Shown piece after piece: positions 10,464-19,213 of a DNA stretch of 64,000 bases. The DNA comes from JAPOXR01 sp965221935 (lineage in GTDB: Bacteria; Pseudomonadota; Alphaproteobacteria; Rhodobacterales; Rhodobacteraceae): assembly GCA_965221935.1 (NCBI GenBank), contig CBDCSZ010000002.1:1-64000 (forward strand), given 5' to 3'. A program made the position numbers and the translations under genes. The notes beneath the pieces are model-generated. The model was not told the DNA's origin. It ran no database searches and saw nothing but the letters and a program-made list of their open reading frames with translations. Every line of letters starts with the position of its first letter. The stretch's first letter is position 1.

Positions 10464-12918
10464 CAATGGCATTCGGATAGACTTGTCATTGCCGGCGCGG
10501 TTTTTCGCCGTCCCGCAAGTTGTTGACATAACGGGACTTTCGGCGCGGAAATATTTTTTTCACCGCCCCCTTGACAAGCGCCCGGCGATCTGCATGCTGT
10601 GGTCATGCAGATACGGGAATCCCCCATGGACCAGCGGATCATCGACCTCAAGTCGACCACCTTCTCGGGCCGCCGCCTGAACCGGCGGCAGATCGCCGAC
10701 GTCCAGGAGACCGTCGAGATGCTCCCGAACGACAGCCGCAACGAACTTGCGAAGACCATCTGCGAGCATCTCGGATGGAAGACGGCGAAGGGGGCCTACA
10801 AGGTCGGGGCCTGCCTCGGGATGCTGGAGACGCTGGAGAGCCACGGCATCCTCAGGCTGCCGCCGAAGCGGGAGGACAGCGTCCGCGACATGAAGGCCGT
10901 CGACGCGCCGGCCTGGACCTCCGCCTCCGACCCGCAGCCGGAGATCGCGGCGGAGCTGTCCGAGCTGCGTCCGCTCTGCGTCGAGCCGGTCACCGACACC
11001 GAAGGACGGCAGCTGTGGAACGCCTTCGTCGACCGCCACCACTATCTCGGCTACAGGCGTCCCTTCGGGGCGCATGTCCGCTACTTCGTGACCGACCGGG
11101 ACGGCCGCAGGCTGGGATGCCTGCTGTTCGATGCGGTGACGAAGAGGCTCCCGTGCCGTGACGGCTGGATCGGATGGAAGGACCGGACACGCGACCGCAG
11201 GCGGCACCTGATGGTGGTCAACTCGCGGTTCCTGGTGTTTCCGTGGGTGCGGTCGAAGAACCTGGCGTCCTCGGCGCTGGCCATGGCGACGCGCCGTCTC
11301 GCCGGCGACTGGGAGCGCATCCACGGGCACCGGCCGGTCCTCTGCGAGACCTTCATCGACGAGACCCGGTTCAGGGCCTCGTGCTACCGCGCCGCCAACT
11401 GGACGCGCATCGGGGAGACCGCCGGCAGGGGAAAGACGCGCAAGGGGGTCTATGTGATGCCGCTCCGCGCGGACGCCTGCGAGATCCTGCGCGGCGCGCG
11501 TGACACAGGACAGCGGAAGCCTCCGACCCGGGCCGAAAAGGGCCGCTCGGCGGCCTCCGACCGCCGCTTCGGCCGGCGCTGGGAGGCCCTCGTCGCGGCC
11601 GCTGCGGCGGTCGCGGCGCGCGAGGACGCGCGCTGGCAGAAGCGCCGCCGCGTGTTCGACAGCCTGCTGATCATGCTGTTCGTGCTCCGCCTCGTCGCCG
11701 CGCCGCGCGGGCAGGGCTACCGCGCCACGCTGTGCGAGCTCTGGGAACAGTGCGCGGCGGCCGGCGTCGAACTGCCGCAGGACGAGCCTCCGGCGGCGTC
11801 GACGGCCTGCGAGGCGCGGGAGAAACTCGACGAAGCCGCGTTCCGGAGGCTGCACAGGGAGATCCTCGCGCACCGCCCCGACGACACCCTGTGGAAGGGA
11901 CACCGCGTCTTTGCCGTCGACGGCTCGAAGATCACCCTGCCGAGGGAACTGCTGCACGCCGGCTACCGTCTCCCGAACGACAGCGCCCACTTCCCCCAGG
12001 GCATGGTCAGCGTCCTCTATCGGCTGCGCTCCCGCATCCCGGTCGACTTCGACCTCTTCGGCCACGAGAACGAGCGCGCCGCCGCCGCCACCCATCTCGA
12101 CCATGCCGCCGAAGGCGATGTCATCGTCTACGACCGGGGCTACTGGTCCTTCGAGATGGCCCTGCTCCACCGGATGCGGAAGCTGAACTTCGTCTTCCGC
12201 ATCCAGAACAACGCCAACCCGGCCTTCAATGCCTTCATCAACTCCGAAAAGACCGACAGCGTCATCACCCTCGACGCGCCCAGGGACGCAGCCGCGCTGC
12301 GCGGACAGAGCCTCCGCATCCGCCTGGTCAAACACACCGCCGCCGACACCACGCACTGTCTCGCAACATCCCTGCTCGAAGCCCGGCGCCACAGCATTCC
12401 GGCGCTCTCTGACCTTTATCACGGACGCTGGCAGATCGAAGAGGGATACAAGACGGGAAAGGCCGTGATCGAGCGCTTCCACGCAAAGTCGGAGCGCGGC
12501 GTCCGCCAGGAACTCTACGCCGCCTTCACACTGATCACCCTCGCGCGCCTGTTCGCCAACCGCTGCGACCATGACATCAGCCACTGTCCCGGCGATGACG
12601 GCCTGCCGGCCATGCGCGCCAACTTCAGGAACGGTCTGAGACTGGTGGGGCGCGAAATCGAGGCCATGTTCCTCAGGCAGAGCGACATGGTCGCACAATC
12701 AGTCAGGCGGATCATGACCGGCCTCTCCCAATGCATCCAGCGCGAGAGGCCCGGACGAAGCTATCCGCGGCAGTCCATGCAGCCAAGGAGCAAGTGGCAG
12801 AGCCGGTCACCCGCCTGACAGAACCAGACCGCCAGAAAGCCCCCGGCTTCGGGAAAAAACCCCGAAGCGCGGGGGTTTCCTTATCCGAACGGCGAAAATC
12901 CTTATCCGAATGCCATTG
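10464..12918 (+). mobile_element. IS4-family-like element with DruA-transposase, 16-bp TIRs and 10-bp TSD
   Basis: The left end 10464-10479 reads CAATGGCATTCGGATA and the right end 12903-12918 is its exact reverse complement. The 10-bp sequence CCTCGCGGGC flanks both sides (10454-10463 and 12919-12928), as expected for an IS4-type insertion (10-13 bp duplications). The total is 2455 bp with one transposase gene. The insertion lies inside the base of the terminator hairpin that once followed the SLOG gene. The perfect ends and duplication indicate a recent insertion. Confidence 0.95.
10626..12818 (+). CDS. IS4-type DDE transposase with N-terminal DruA-like (DUF4338) module
   Basis: A 730-residue protein from ATG 10626; ATG 10605 and GTG 10599 are alternative in-frame starts. 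Residues ~1-290 carry the DruA-like pattern: a helical front ending LRLPPKRE, LWNAFVDRHHYLGYRRPFGA, VRYFVTDRDGRRLG, RDGWIGWKD, VVNSRFLVFPWVRSKNLAS, LCETFIDETRFRASCYRAANW and GETAGRGKTRKGVYVMPL. The C-terminal part is a DDE domain different from the one at 6902-9244: first Asp in FAVDGSKITLPRE, second in VYDRGYWSFEM, and YHGRWQIEEGYKTGK fits Y-(2)-R-(3)-E-(6)-K. It is therefore an IS4-family core of another subgroup behind the same N-terminal module. It should act on the 16-bp ends at 10464 and 12918. Confidence 0.88.
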   Translation: MDQRIIDLKSTTFSGRRLNRRQIADVQETVEMLPNDSRNELAKTICEHLGWKTAKGAYKVGACLGMLETLESHGILRLPPKREDSVRDMKAVDAPAWTSASDPQPEIAAELSELRPLCVEPVTDTEGRQLWNAFVDRHHYLGYRRPFGAHVRYFVTDRDGRRLGCLLFDAVTKRLPCRDGWIGWKDRTRDRRRHLMVVNSRFLVFPWVRSKNLASSALAMATRRLAGDWERIHGHRPVLCETFIDETRFRASCYRAANWTRIGETAGRGKTRKGVYVMPLRADACEILRGARDTGQRKPPTRAEKGRSAASDRRFGRRWEALVAAAAAVAAREDARWQKRRRVFDSLLIMLFVLRLVAAPRGQGYRATLCELWEQCAAAGVELPQDEPPAASTACEAREKLDEAAFRRLHREILAHRPDDTLWKGHRVFAVDGSKITLPRELLHAGYRLPNDSAHFPQGMVSVLYRLRSRIPVDFDLFGHENERAAAATHLDHAAEGDVIVYDRGYWSFEMALLHRMRKLNFVFRIQNNANPAFNAFINSEKTDSVITLDAPRDAAALRGQSLRIRLVKHTAADTTHCLATSLLEARRHSIPALSDLYHGRWQIEEGYKTGKAVIERFHAKSERGVRQELYAAFTLITLARLFANRCDHDISHCPGDDGLPAMRANFRNGLRLVGREIEAMFLRQSDMVAQSVRRIMTGLSQCIQRERPGRSYPRQSMQPRSKWQSRSPA

Positions 12919-12923
12919 CCTCG

Positions 12924-12974
12924 CGGGCCGCGCCGTCATCCCCGGCAACGGGCGGTGGCGGCGCGGCCCGTTTT
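12924..12974 (+). terminator. Rho-independent terminator displaced from the SLOG gene
   Basis: A 12-bp GC-only stem pairs 12924-12935 (CGGGCCGCGCCG) with 12959-12970 (CGGCGCGGCCCG), followed by TTTT at 12971-12974. Without the IS it would start about ten bases after the stop of the SLOG gene at 10444, so it is that gene's terminator. The IS target duplication overlaps the base of the left arm. Confidence 0.7.
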
Positions 12975-13309
12975 CGCGTGCGCACATCGGTGGCGCGGCG
13001 ACGCCATCCTCGCTCGCGGCACTCGTGCAGGCGCTCCTGCGGAGCCCGCCTGCGCTTCGTTCGGCACTGCCTCGCGCAGTGCGCTCCGCATGGCCGTCCG
13101 CTCAAGCGCCGCGGCGGCTCCGATCCGCCGGGTCAGCCGGCGTCGATCTCCCGATCTCCCGTTCAGCATGAATCGTCTGTTTGACCCGCCGGGCGGGCCT
13201 TGGGTTTCACACCCCACGCATCGCTGATGCAGGGGTGCCACGGGGCCCTATATCCTGTCCTTTCGAGGACTCTCGCGGTCAACCGGGGTCCCGGGGTTGT
13301 TGGAGCGAG
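12975..13309. other. GC-rich spacer without recognised gene
   Basis: Only overlapping short frames of Arg/Ala/Pro composition are present. I see no start with a ribosome-binding site and no family motif before the palindromic sites at 13310. Confidence 0.4.
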
Positions 13310-13385
13310 CGTATGCTCTGGAGCATACGGGCCTATCCCATTGAAATCATTCAACAACGGTTCCCGCGTATGCTCTGAGCATACG
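13310..13385. repeat. Two near-identical palindromes upstream of the MobC-like gene
   Basis: The 9-bp arms CGTATGCTC / GAGCATACG occur twice: at 13310-13329 with a 2-base centre and at 13367-13385 with a 1-base centre, 57 bp apart. A degenerate relative (TGTATGCCATAAGCACACG) lies near 13410. They lie 139-214 bp before the ribbon-helix-helix gene at 13524. This layout suits an autoregulatory operator or an oriT-type recognition region; the sequence alone does not decide. Confidence 0.7.
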
Positions 13386-13523
13386 TCTCTCGCATCCTCC
13401 CCGCCAGTCATGTATGCCATAAGCACACGTTTGGAGCGGTTCTCGCCGGCTCAGACTCGACCGCGATTACTGCTCCTATTTCTTCGATATGTCCCCGATA
13501 CCGAGTTGAAGGAGCCGCCAAAA

Positions 13524-13940
13524 ATGAACGATGCGACGTCAGACGCACCGGAATCCGGTCCAGAATCGGAGGAAAAAGGCGGCGAATCCCGCCGTGCCCG
13601 CTCGATCCGATTCTCCGATTCCGAATGGGAGGCAGTCGAAAAGGCCGCCAAGAAGCGTGGCATGAATGTCGCGGAGTTCACCCGGCACGCAGCAATTGGC
13701 GTCGCTACCGGCCGATACGGTGCCGGAGAGAGCACCCTCCCGCCGCAATATGCGGACCTGGTCGAACGGATTTTTCGCAGCACCCACATCCTGGTGACGC
13801 TGAAACGCGACGAATTGGTTCGCGAGGGACGCGCCGAGGAGCTGGCCGAGCTGGTCAGGTCAACCCGCGAGTTGCAGAATTCCGTTCTCGAAAATCACCC
13901 AATGAAGAGCCTTGCCGTAGGAAATCGAGATGAGCAGTGA
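13524..13940 (+). CDS. Ribbon-helix-helix / MobC-like mobilisation accessory protein
   Basis: ATG 13524 follows AAGGAG at 13509-13514; the protein is 138 residues. After an acidic ~25-residue leader comes RARSIRFSDSEWEAVEKAAK followed by KRGMNVAEFTRHAAIG, the ribbon-helix-helix pattern of MobC and TraY-like relaxosome accessory proteins and plasmid repressors. The C-terminal ~70 residues are helical and charged (YADLVERIFRSTHILVTLKR, then EELAELVRSTRELQ). No relaxase gene is recognisable downstream. It overlaps the next gene by 11 bases, so the pair is co-translated. It could equally be a repressor acting on the palindromes upstream. Confidence 0.55.
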   Translation: MNDATSDAPESGPESEEKGGESRRARSIRFSDSEWEAVEKAAKKRGMNVAEFTRHAAIGVATGRYGAGESTLPPQYADLVERIFRSTHILVTLKRDELVREGRAEELAELVRSTRELQNSVLENHPMKSLAVGNRDEQ

Positions 13941-14342
13941 AGACCCTGCCGCACCCGACACACCGACAATCGACGAAGCAGCCGGTTCACGTCGATCGCC
14001 GACACGCCCCGACGACCTTGTTCAGTTTGTCAGCACGAAGGGAACCCATATTACCGGCAGGCACAAGGACAAGTTCGAGCGAATTACGGAGACCGCAAGC
14101 GATCTCGAACTGGCCCGCAGGGGGCCTTCTCCCTCGGCCAACGGTCCGATCAGGGCAACTCGGGACGTTGGATTGCGTCCCTGGCCCGGGCGTCCTCAGT
14201 CTTTTTGAGAAAAATGGTGATCGGCAACCGGAACGGCCCGTCGACCCGATTGCTTGACGACAGTGTCGTTCAGACCTTTGGCGTCGACTTTGACCGACTC
14301 CGCCGAATATCCACCGAACGCCGAACGATCGAGATCCACTAA
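13930..14342 (+). pseudogene. Unknown gene coupled to the MobC-like gene, frame break in a G run near 14120
   Basis: ATG 13930 lies inside the end of the preceding gene. The first ~65 residues (DLVQFVSTKGTHITGRHKDK, then FERITETASDLELARR) read well. After the run of five G at about 14118 the frame turns to low-quality sequence, whereas the shifted frame gives GAFSLGQRSDQGNSGRWIAS, then VIGNRNGPSTRLL and a C-terminus ending RRTIEIH before TAA 14340-14342. I infer one gene of ~137 codons with an indel in the G run. No family recognised. Confidence 0.4.
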
Positions 14343-14666
14343 TCTGTTCCCGGCGGGATGGTACAACTCAACAAGCTGAACGAAGAAACTCGCCGCTCGG
14401 AGGCGACTGTCTCGCTACCGATCGCGCCCCATGAACTGAAAATTGCCGTCGAGTGCGAGCGCGCCGTCGTCGTGGCCTCCGAACAGGGCGTTCTTGGCTG
14501 TAAGCTGTGTTCGAACCGTCCGATTTCGCGAAGAGCGACGGCCAGTTCGTGCTGACGCGGGTATGACACGAACTTGCGCAGCAGTTGGCTCGGGCGTATT
14601 TCATGCGTCACGTTCAGCTGCGGGACACCCATCTCGCACCAAGTCAGAATGCAGTAGGGAAGACAC
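14343..14666. other. Upstream region of the CBASS operon, no gene seen
   Basis: There are 324 bases without a supported gene. Short frames on both strands have no family motif. The CBASS promoter must lie here, but no clear -35/-10 pair stands out. The sequence just before ATG 14667 (GTAGGGAAGACAC) gives only a weak ribosome-binding site. Confidence 0.35.
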
Positions 14667-15687
14667 ATGCCGGTTCCAAACGAACGATTCCTTGAACTCC
14701 TGAAGGATATCGAGCCCAGCCCGACGACGAAGACTCGCGCGTCGGGCGCCCACACCTCCATTCGGGAGCATCTTCGGACTCAGCAGGAGTTCAAGGATCG
14801 CTACGTGTCGAGCTTCCTGGCCGGCAGCTACGCGCGCGATACAGCGATCCGACCGCGGATCTCCGGGGACGACCAGGACCGTCCCGACGTGGACATCATC
14901 ATCGTCACCAATTACACGGAATATGATCGTCCGGACGACGTCCTCCAAGAAGTCAAGGAGGCCCTCGAGGATGGGGGATCAGGCTACTCGGTCAAGCGCG
15001 TCAACAAGCGTTCCGTCCGGGTCGAGACCTCGCGGGCCGACATGGACATCGTTCCCGTCTTCGAGCTTCCGTACGGCGGCTACAAGATTCCCGACCGGGA
15101 GAACCGACTCCTGGCTCTTCACCAATCCGCCCGTGCATACCGATTGGAGTTCTCAGCAGAATTCCCGTTTCAAGGGTCGCTTCAAGGCGCGCGTGAAGAT
15201 GCTCAAGTGGTGGCGCCGTATCAACCCGACCCCCAGTCGGCGACCGAAGGGCTTCGTCCTCGAGGTCCTTGTCTCGATGCATGGACCGATCGCGGAGACT
15301 CACTACGGGGAGGCGTTTGCCCAGACGCTCGAGAACATCCGCGATGCATACGCCTACCACGCCTCCTTGGGCATCAAGCCTACGATCTCCGATCCGGCGG
15401 CTCCGCTGAACGACATCCTTGCCAAGGTCACTGCCCCTCAGTGGGAGATTTTCATCGAGAAGGTTCGTGTCTACGCCGACATCGCGCGGAAAGCACAGGA
15501 CACCGATGACATGGACGAGGCGACCAAGCAGTGGCAACGTGTCTTCGGCAACAGGTTCAAGGCGACGGCCAAGGCGTCTACAGCTGCTGCCTACGGGGGT
15601 CTCGCCGCTGCGGTCGCGCCTTCCCCTGGGTATACCTTCCCCAATACCCCCGCCGCCCCGCCAAGCAAGCCTCGAGGTTTCGCTTGA
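14667..15687 (+). pseudogene. CBASS CD-NTase (cGAS-like nucleotidyltransferase), frame break at 15105
   Basis: This enzyme makes a cyclic di- or trinucleotide alarm signal on phage infection. The first frame (146 codons) carries the nucleotidyltransferase core: GS at residues 53-54 (LAGSYARDTAIRP), DVD at 74-76, and third acidic residue ~127 (ADMDIVPVFE). At codon 147 the frame becomes unlike the family. Skipping the single C at 15105 restores the expected DSWLFTNPPVHTDW, then KARVKMLKWWRRIN, and continues to TGA 15685-15687, giving ~339 residues, a normal length. So the gene is whole apart from one base. It may be inactivated or a sequencing error. The last codons overlap the TTG start of cap2. 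The CD-NTase clade cannot be assigned by eye. Confidence 0.82.
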
Positions 15688-17375
15688 AATTCTGGTGGTA
15701 CGTTGACACCGTCCGATGCGGTGCCGAGTGGCGTTCGGTCGAGGCCTTGGCCCGCGATGAAGGCTGGTTTCAAAGGGACCGTTGGCGACTCTACCGGGGG
15801 AATCTCTGCGCTGAAGGGGTGATCTCGGCTCACGAGCACAGCTACCCGGTTCGCCTCGTCTACCCGGATCAGTTCCCTGAGGTTCCCGCTTGGGTCGAGC
15901 CTCAGAACGATGTCCGGTGGACGCACCACCAGTATGGTCGCAGTCTCCTCTGCCTCGAGTACCGTCCGGACAACTGGACCCCGACCATGACAGGCGTCGA
16001 CGTGATATGCAGTGCGCAGCGCCTGCTCCTGCAAGAAGACCCGTTGGGGGAAGGCGGGACACCGGCTCCGTCCGCACATCATATCGGGGAGGTCCAAGCC
16101 TTTGACTGGGGGGGCAGTCCGATTCTCATCGGGGCCGCCTGCGTCGAACGGATCCAGAATCGCGGTTCGATTGAGCTCAAGGCCCTCATGTGGGCTTTGC
16201 CGGGCGGGAGTTATCCGCTCCTCGTCTACGATTCGCATGATCGCCAAGCCCAACGCCGCCCCCCTCAGCCCGACCCTTTGTCGTTGCATTTCGATGTTCC
16301 GGCATTCGCCTCGTTGTCTCCCGCTCCGTCTGAACTCGCGGACAGCGCGGCGCTCATTGCCGCAGGTGGTGTCGACGCTGAGCGCTTGGACGCAATCACC
16401 ACTCCCTTCGGAATCGTGGTTCTCTTCGTCGCCGACCAGGAGATTGTCGCCTACCAGTCCGGGAGCGATACTGCTCCGCGTAGGCGCCCGGTCTTCGTTC
16501 TACCCGAGCAGAGTGGGGTCCGCTCGGGTCGATCCCCGGGTGTCGACTCCAAACAGGTCGCGATCGTCGGTGCAGGCTCCGTTGGCTCCAAGATCGCCGA
16601 GTGCCTCCTTCGCTCTGGCATCACACGTCTCAAGCTGGTCGATGGAGACGTGCTCCTCCCTGACAATCTTGAACGCCACACGCTTGACTGGCGCGACATC
16701 GGGTTGCGAAAGGTCGAAGCGGTCAAGCGACGCCTCTTGCACATCGTTCCTGGAGCCGACATCGAGGTCCTTTCTGACAACCTGAACTGGCAGCGGTCAG
16801 CCAGAATGCACGCTTGGCAGGTTTCCGAGTTCGCGAGTTGCGATGTTGTGGTCGATGCCACCGGGGACGCGCCGACCTCGCTTTTTCTCGGGGCCGTGGC
16901 CGACGCGAACGCACGCCCTTTCGTCTCCGTGGAAGTCTTCGAAGGGGGGATAGGCGGCCTCATTGCAACCTGCGCGCCGCCGCGCGATCCCTCGTTCGTC
17001 GAGGGACGTGCCGCCTTTCTCGCATGGTGTGAGCAACAGGGCGCACCGCCTCCAGACCCCGGGCCAAGACGGTACGAGGTGCTCGGTGACGACGGCACCC
17101 CCATGGCCGCTGATGATGCCTCGGTGACCACGACGGCAGGTCATGCTGCCCGGTCGATTCTCGACATCCTGGACGGGACATCAGTCCCTACTCCATCCGC
17201 GTGGCTGCTGCTCGGCTACCGTCCGGGATGGTTGTTCGACTGCCATGGGCACACGTTTCGCATCAACGTTGGCGAGCGCGCGGCGCCGGCGAGAGTTGGC
17301 GAGGATGCAGAGGCCAAGTCCTTCGTCGAAGCGTTGCTCCAGGACGCGGTTCGTGAGGCTCAGGCTGAAGCCTGA
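15684..17375 (+). CDS. cap2: CBASS Cap2: E2-E1 fusion that conjugates the CD-NTase
   Basis: The best start is TTG 15684, overlapping the TGA of the CD-NTase gene; this gives 563 residues beginning KFWWYVDTVRCG. The N-terminal E2-like domain ends with SLLCLEYRPDNWTP, whose Cys ~90 is the likely E2 active site. From about residue 292 a ThiF/E1-type Rossmann adenylation domain begins (VAIVGAGSVGSKIAECLLRS, then LVDGDVLLPDNLERH with the ATP-site acidic residue and Asn-Arg pattern). A later Cys in the LIATCAPPRDPSF or AFLAWCEQQ segment would be the E1 thioester residue. Known Cap2 proteins attach the CD-NTase C-terminus to targets and so prime it. An upstream in-frame codon exists but would overlap the CD-NTase by 150 bases. 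Confidence 0.88.
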   Translation: MKFWWYVDTVRCGAEWRSVEALARDEGWFQRDRWRLYRGNLCAEGVISAHEHSYPVRLVYPDQFPEVPAWVEPQNDVRWTHHQYGRSLLCLEYRPDNWTPTMTGVDVICSAQRLLLQEDPLGEGGTPAPSAHHIGEVQAFDWGGSPILIGAACVERIQNRGSIELKALMWALPGGSYPLLVYDSHDRQAQRRPPQPDPLSLHFDVPAFASLSPAPSELADSAALIAAGGVDAERLDAITTPFGIVVLFVADQEIVAYQSGSDTAPRRRPVFVLPEQSGVRSGRSPGVDSKQVAIVGAGSVGSKIAECLLRSGITRLKLVDGDVLLPDNLERHTLDWRDIGLRKVEAVKRRLLHIVPGADIEVLSDNLNWQRSARMHAWQVSEFASCDVVVDATGDAPTSLFLGAVADANARPFVSVEVFEGGIGGLIATCAPPRDPSFVEGRAAFLAWCEQQGAPPPDPGPRRYEVLGDDGTPMAADDASVTTTAGHAARSILDILDGTSVPTPSAWLLLGYRPGWLFDCHGHTFRINVGERAAPARVGEDAEAKSFVEALLQDAVREAQAEA

Positions 17376-17817
17376 GCAGGTGACGAGACTCGTCGCCGCG
17401 TTGGAAGGTGCTGGTCACCGGGAGATCGGCGGTCAGCTCTTTGGCGAGCAGCTCGCGCCGTCCGTCTTCCTCGTCACGGAACTCGCGATTCAGAGGCGTA
17501 TCGGAAGCGTTGCCCGGTTCTTTGTCGACTTGGTCCAGGCGGCAAGGGACGCCGCCCGGTTCTTTAGACGCACAGGGCACCGCTATTCCCGCTACAACTA
17601 CATTGGCGAATGGCACAGTCACCCGAGCTTCCCCACCCAGCCGAGCGGACCCGATATCGCCACGATGCGCGAGCTCGTCCGCGATCCGGAATTCAGGGGC
17701 ACCTTTGCCGTACTGATGATCGTTCGCTTGGATGGGAACACCTTGGCCGCCGCCGCATGGGTCTTCGATCCAGACGGTGGCGAGCATGCAGTCGGCCTTG
17801 AGATGGATCATGCATAG
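17353..17817 (+). CDS. cap3: CBASS Cap3: JAB/MPN isopeptidase
   Basis: GTG 17353 is the most likely start, overlapping the end of cap2 by 23 bases; the product is 154 residues. The JAMM zinc-protease signature is complete: Glu ~24 (HREIGGQLFGE), His 88 and His 90 (GEWHSHP), Ser ~98 and Asp ~101 (PSGPDIATM). Cap3 enzymes cut Cap2-made conjugates and so counteract priming. Its pairing with Cap2 defines this as a type II CBASS layout. The stop overlaps the start of the Cap4 gene by eight bases. Confidence 0.88.
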   Translation: MRLRLKPEQVTRLVAALEGAGHREIGGQLFGEQLAPSVFLVTELAIQRRIGSVARFFVDLVQAARDAARFFRRTGHRYSRYNYIGEWHSHPSFPTQPSGPDIATMRELVRDPEFRGTFAVLMIVRLDGNTLAAAAWVFDPDGGEHAVGLEMDHA

Positions 17818-19213
17818 CGACCGGAAATCTCCGAACCTGATCGATTCCAAGGGGATGGGTGGTGTCATCGCCCAGGACGGCTTTGACTATCAGCTCTGGG
17901 ATGGTCTCATCCGCCTGCCAGCCTGGCTCGCGAACCCCGGGTTCGAGCAGCTGATCTTCGAGGGCCTGGAAGATTTGGAAGCACGGTTCTTCGCACCGCA
18001 TGCCCCGCGCCACTATCTGCTGGAGCGATACCAAGCCAAGTCTGGCAACCTTTCCCCCGGGGACGTTCGCGGGGTGGTCAATTCCTTTCGAGAATTCGAG
18101 ACAGCGTATGCACAGACGGCGAGGGTGCAGACCCTGGTGACCCCCCGGCTCCCACCATCCCTTTCCTGGCTTTCTCGGGTTCCTGCCCGCGTTCGGAACG
18201 CTCGCCCCTTCTACGCCCCGTTTTCGGACGTCCTCTCCGCGAACGACAATGCGCTCCGAACTCGCCTGGAAAGCGACTTCGGTGAGGGCCTGGGTGGGTA
18301 TGTCGCGGAGTCGATCGACTTTGAGGAGCGCAGTCTGCCGGATCGGAACGCCGCGGTGGCCATCTTCGGCCTAGAGCTCGATCGCGTCTTCTCCATCGAT
18401 GTCGGCGCTCGGCGATTCACGGCTGCCTTCGAAGCCCTTGAGAACCTGGTCAGGCGATCCACCGGGATCCCGATTGAGCGCACCGCTCTTGTCGGGGCGG
18501 CCGAGGAGGGACTCGGTGCATCACTGCCGCTCCCCAGGGTATTTCGTTTGCATGTTCGCTCCGACCGGAACGAGACCGATGACACGGCCCTTGAGGTCGA
18601 CGCGGCTGCCTTCTCAGGTGGCGCTATTCCCTACCCTCCTCCTCCCACATGGAAGCCCGAGCTGCTCGAGCCTTTGGAACGCACGGCACGTTGGCTACGG
18701 TCACGCGGCATTTCACGAGTCAGCCTGGGTGGCTCGTATCGGCTGACGACTGCCATGATGCTGGGGTGGTCGTTCCGATCGGCCGTCGGGTTTGAGCTGG
18801 AGGTTCCGACGCGAGACGGCGCGTGGTCGACGGATTCCCGTCCCGATCTTGGTGATCCGGTTCCGGGATGGACCAAGACTCCCCCTGCTGGGCTCCATGA
18901 CGACCAGCTTGTAGTCACCGTCGGGGTGCTTCGAGATCCCGGCGAGTCGTTACGGGAGACGGCAGGAATACCAGATGCTCTGAAACTTGGCCTTCACTTG
19001 GATCGGCCGATCGTTTCCGCCCCCATGGCCCAAGCGAGCGCTTCTTTCGTCAAGCGTTCCGTTGACGCCGTCGCCGCCCGCTTCCGTCCCCAGGGGATTT
19101 CCCTCTACATGGCGGGTCCTGCAGCGTTCGCCGTCGTGCTTGGTCACCGGTGGAATGCGATGCCCCCAACCCGGTTGCACGAATTTTCTCCGTGCCGAAT
19201 CACGTTACGTTGA
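17810..19213 (+). CDS. cap4: CBASS Cap4-like effector: DUF4297-type nuclease plus SAVED domain
   Basis: ATG 17810 sits inside the last codons of cap3; the product is 467 residues. The front carries the restriction-like nuclease pattern of DUF4297: GFDYQLWDGLIRL (Gln ~28), IFEGLEDLEARFF (acidic residues ~51-55) and LLERYQAKSG (Gln ~75, Lys ~77). The C-terminal ~200 residues look like a SAVED ligand-binding domain (ISRVSLGGSYRLTTAMMLGW, LGLHLDRPIVSAPMAQASAS and a final SLYMAGPAAFAVVLGHRWN). In known Cap4 proteins the cyclic oligonucleotide binds SAVED and unleashes indiscriminate DNA cleavage, killing the infected cell. It is intact. The domain assignment is from motifs only; no structure or search was run. 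Confidence 0.8.
   Translation: MHSDRKSPNLIDSKGMGGVIAQDGFDYQLWDGLIRLPAWLANPGFEQLIFEGLEDLEARFFAPHAPRHYLLERYQAKSGNLSPGDVRGVVNSFREFETAYAQTARVQTLVTPRLPPSLSWLSRVPARVRNARPFYAPFSDVLSANDNALRTRLESDFGEGLGGYVAESIDFEERSLPDRNAAVAIFGLELDRVFSIDVGARRFTAAFEALENLVRRSTGIPIERTALVGAAEEGLGASLPLPRVFRLHVRSDRNETDDTALEVDAAAFSGGAIPYPPPPTWKPELLEPLERTARWLRSRGISRVSLGGSYRLTTAMMLGWSFRSAVGFELEVPTRDGAWSTDSRPDLGDPVPGWTKTPPAGLHDDQLVVTVGVLRDPGESLRETAGIPDALKLGLHLDRPIVSAPMAQASASFVKRSVDAVAARFRPQGISLYMAGPAAFAVVLGHRWNAMPPTRLHEFSPCRITLR

Noticed and set aside
10560..12698. A 712-residue minus-strand open frame
   Set aside because: Antisense shadow of the transposase inside the element with defined ends.
13310..13430. CRISPR array
   Set aside because: Only two to three palindromic sites with unequal spacing and no spacer-repeat periodicity; no cas genes in the window.
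15060..15120. Programmed +1 frameshifting in the CD-NTase gene
   Set aside because: No slippery codon run, internal Shine-Dalgarno or rare stop context is present at 15105; simple indel or error is more likely. Kept only as an option to test.
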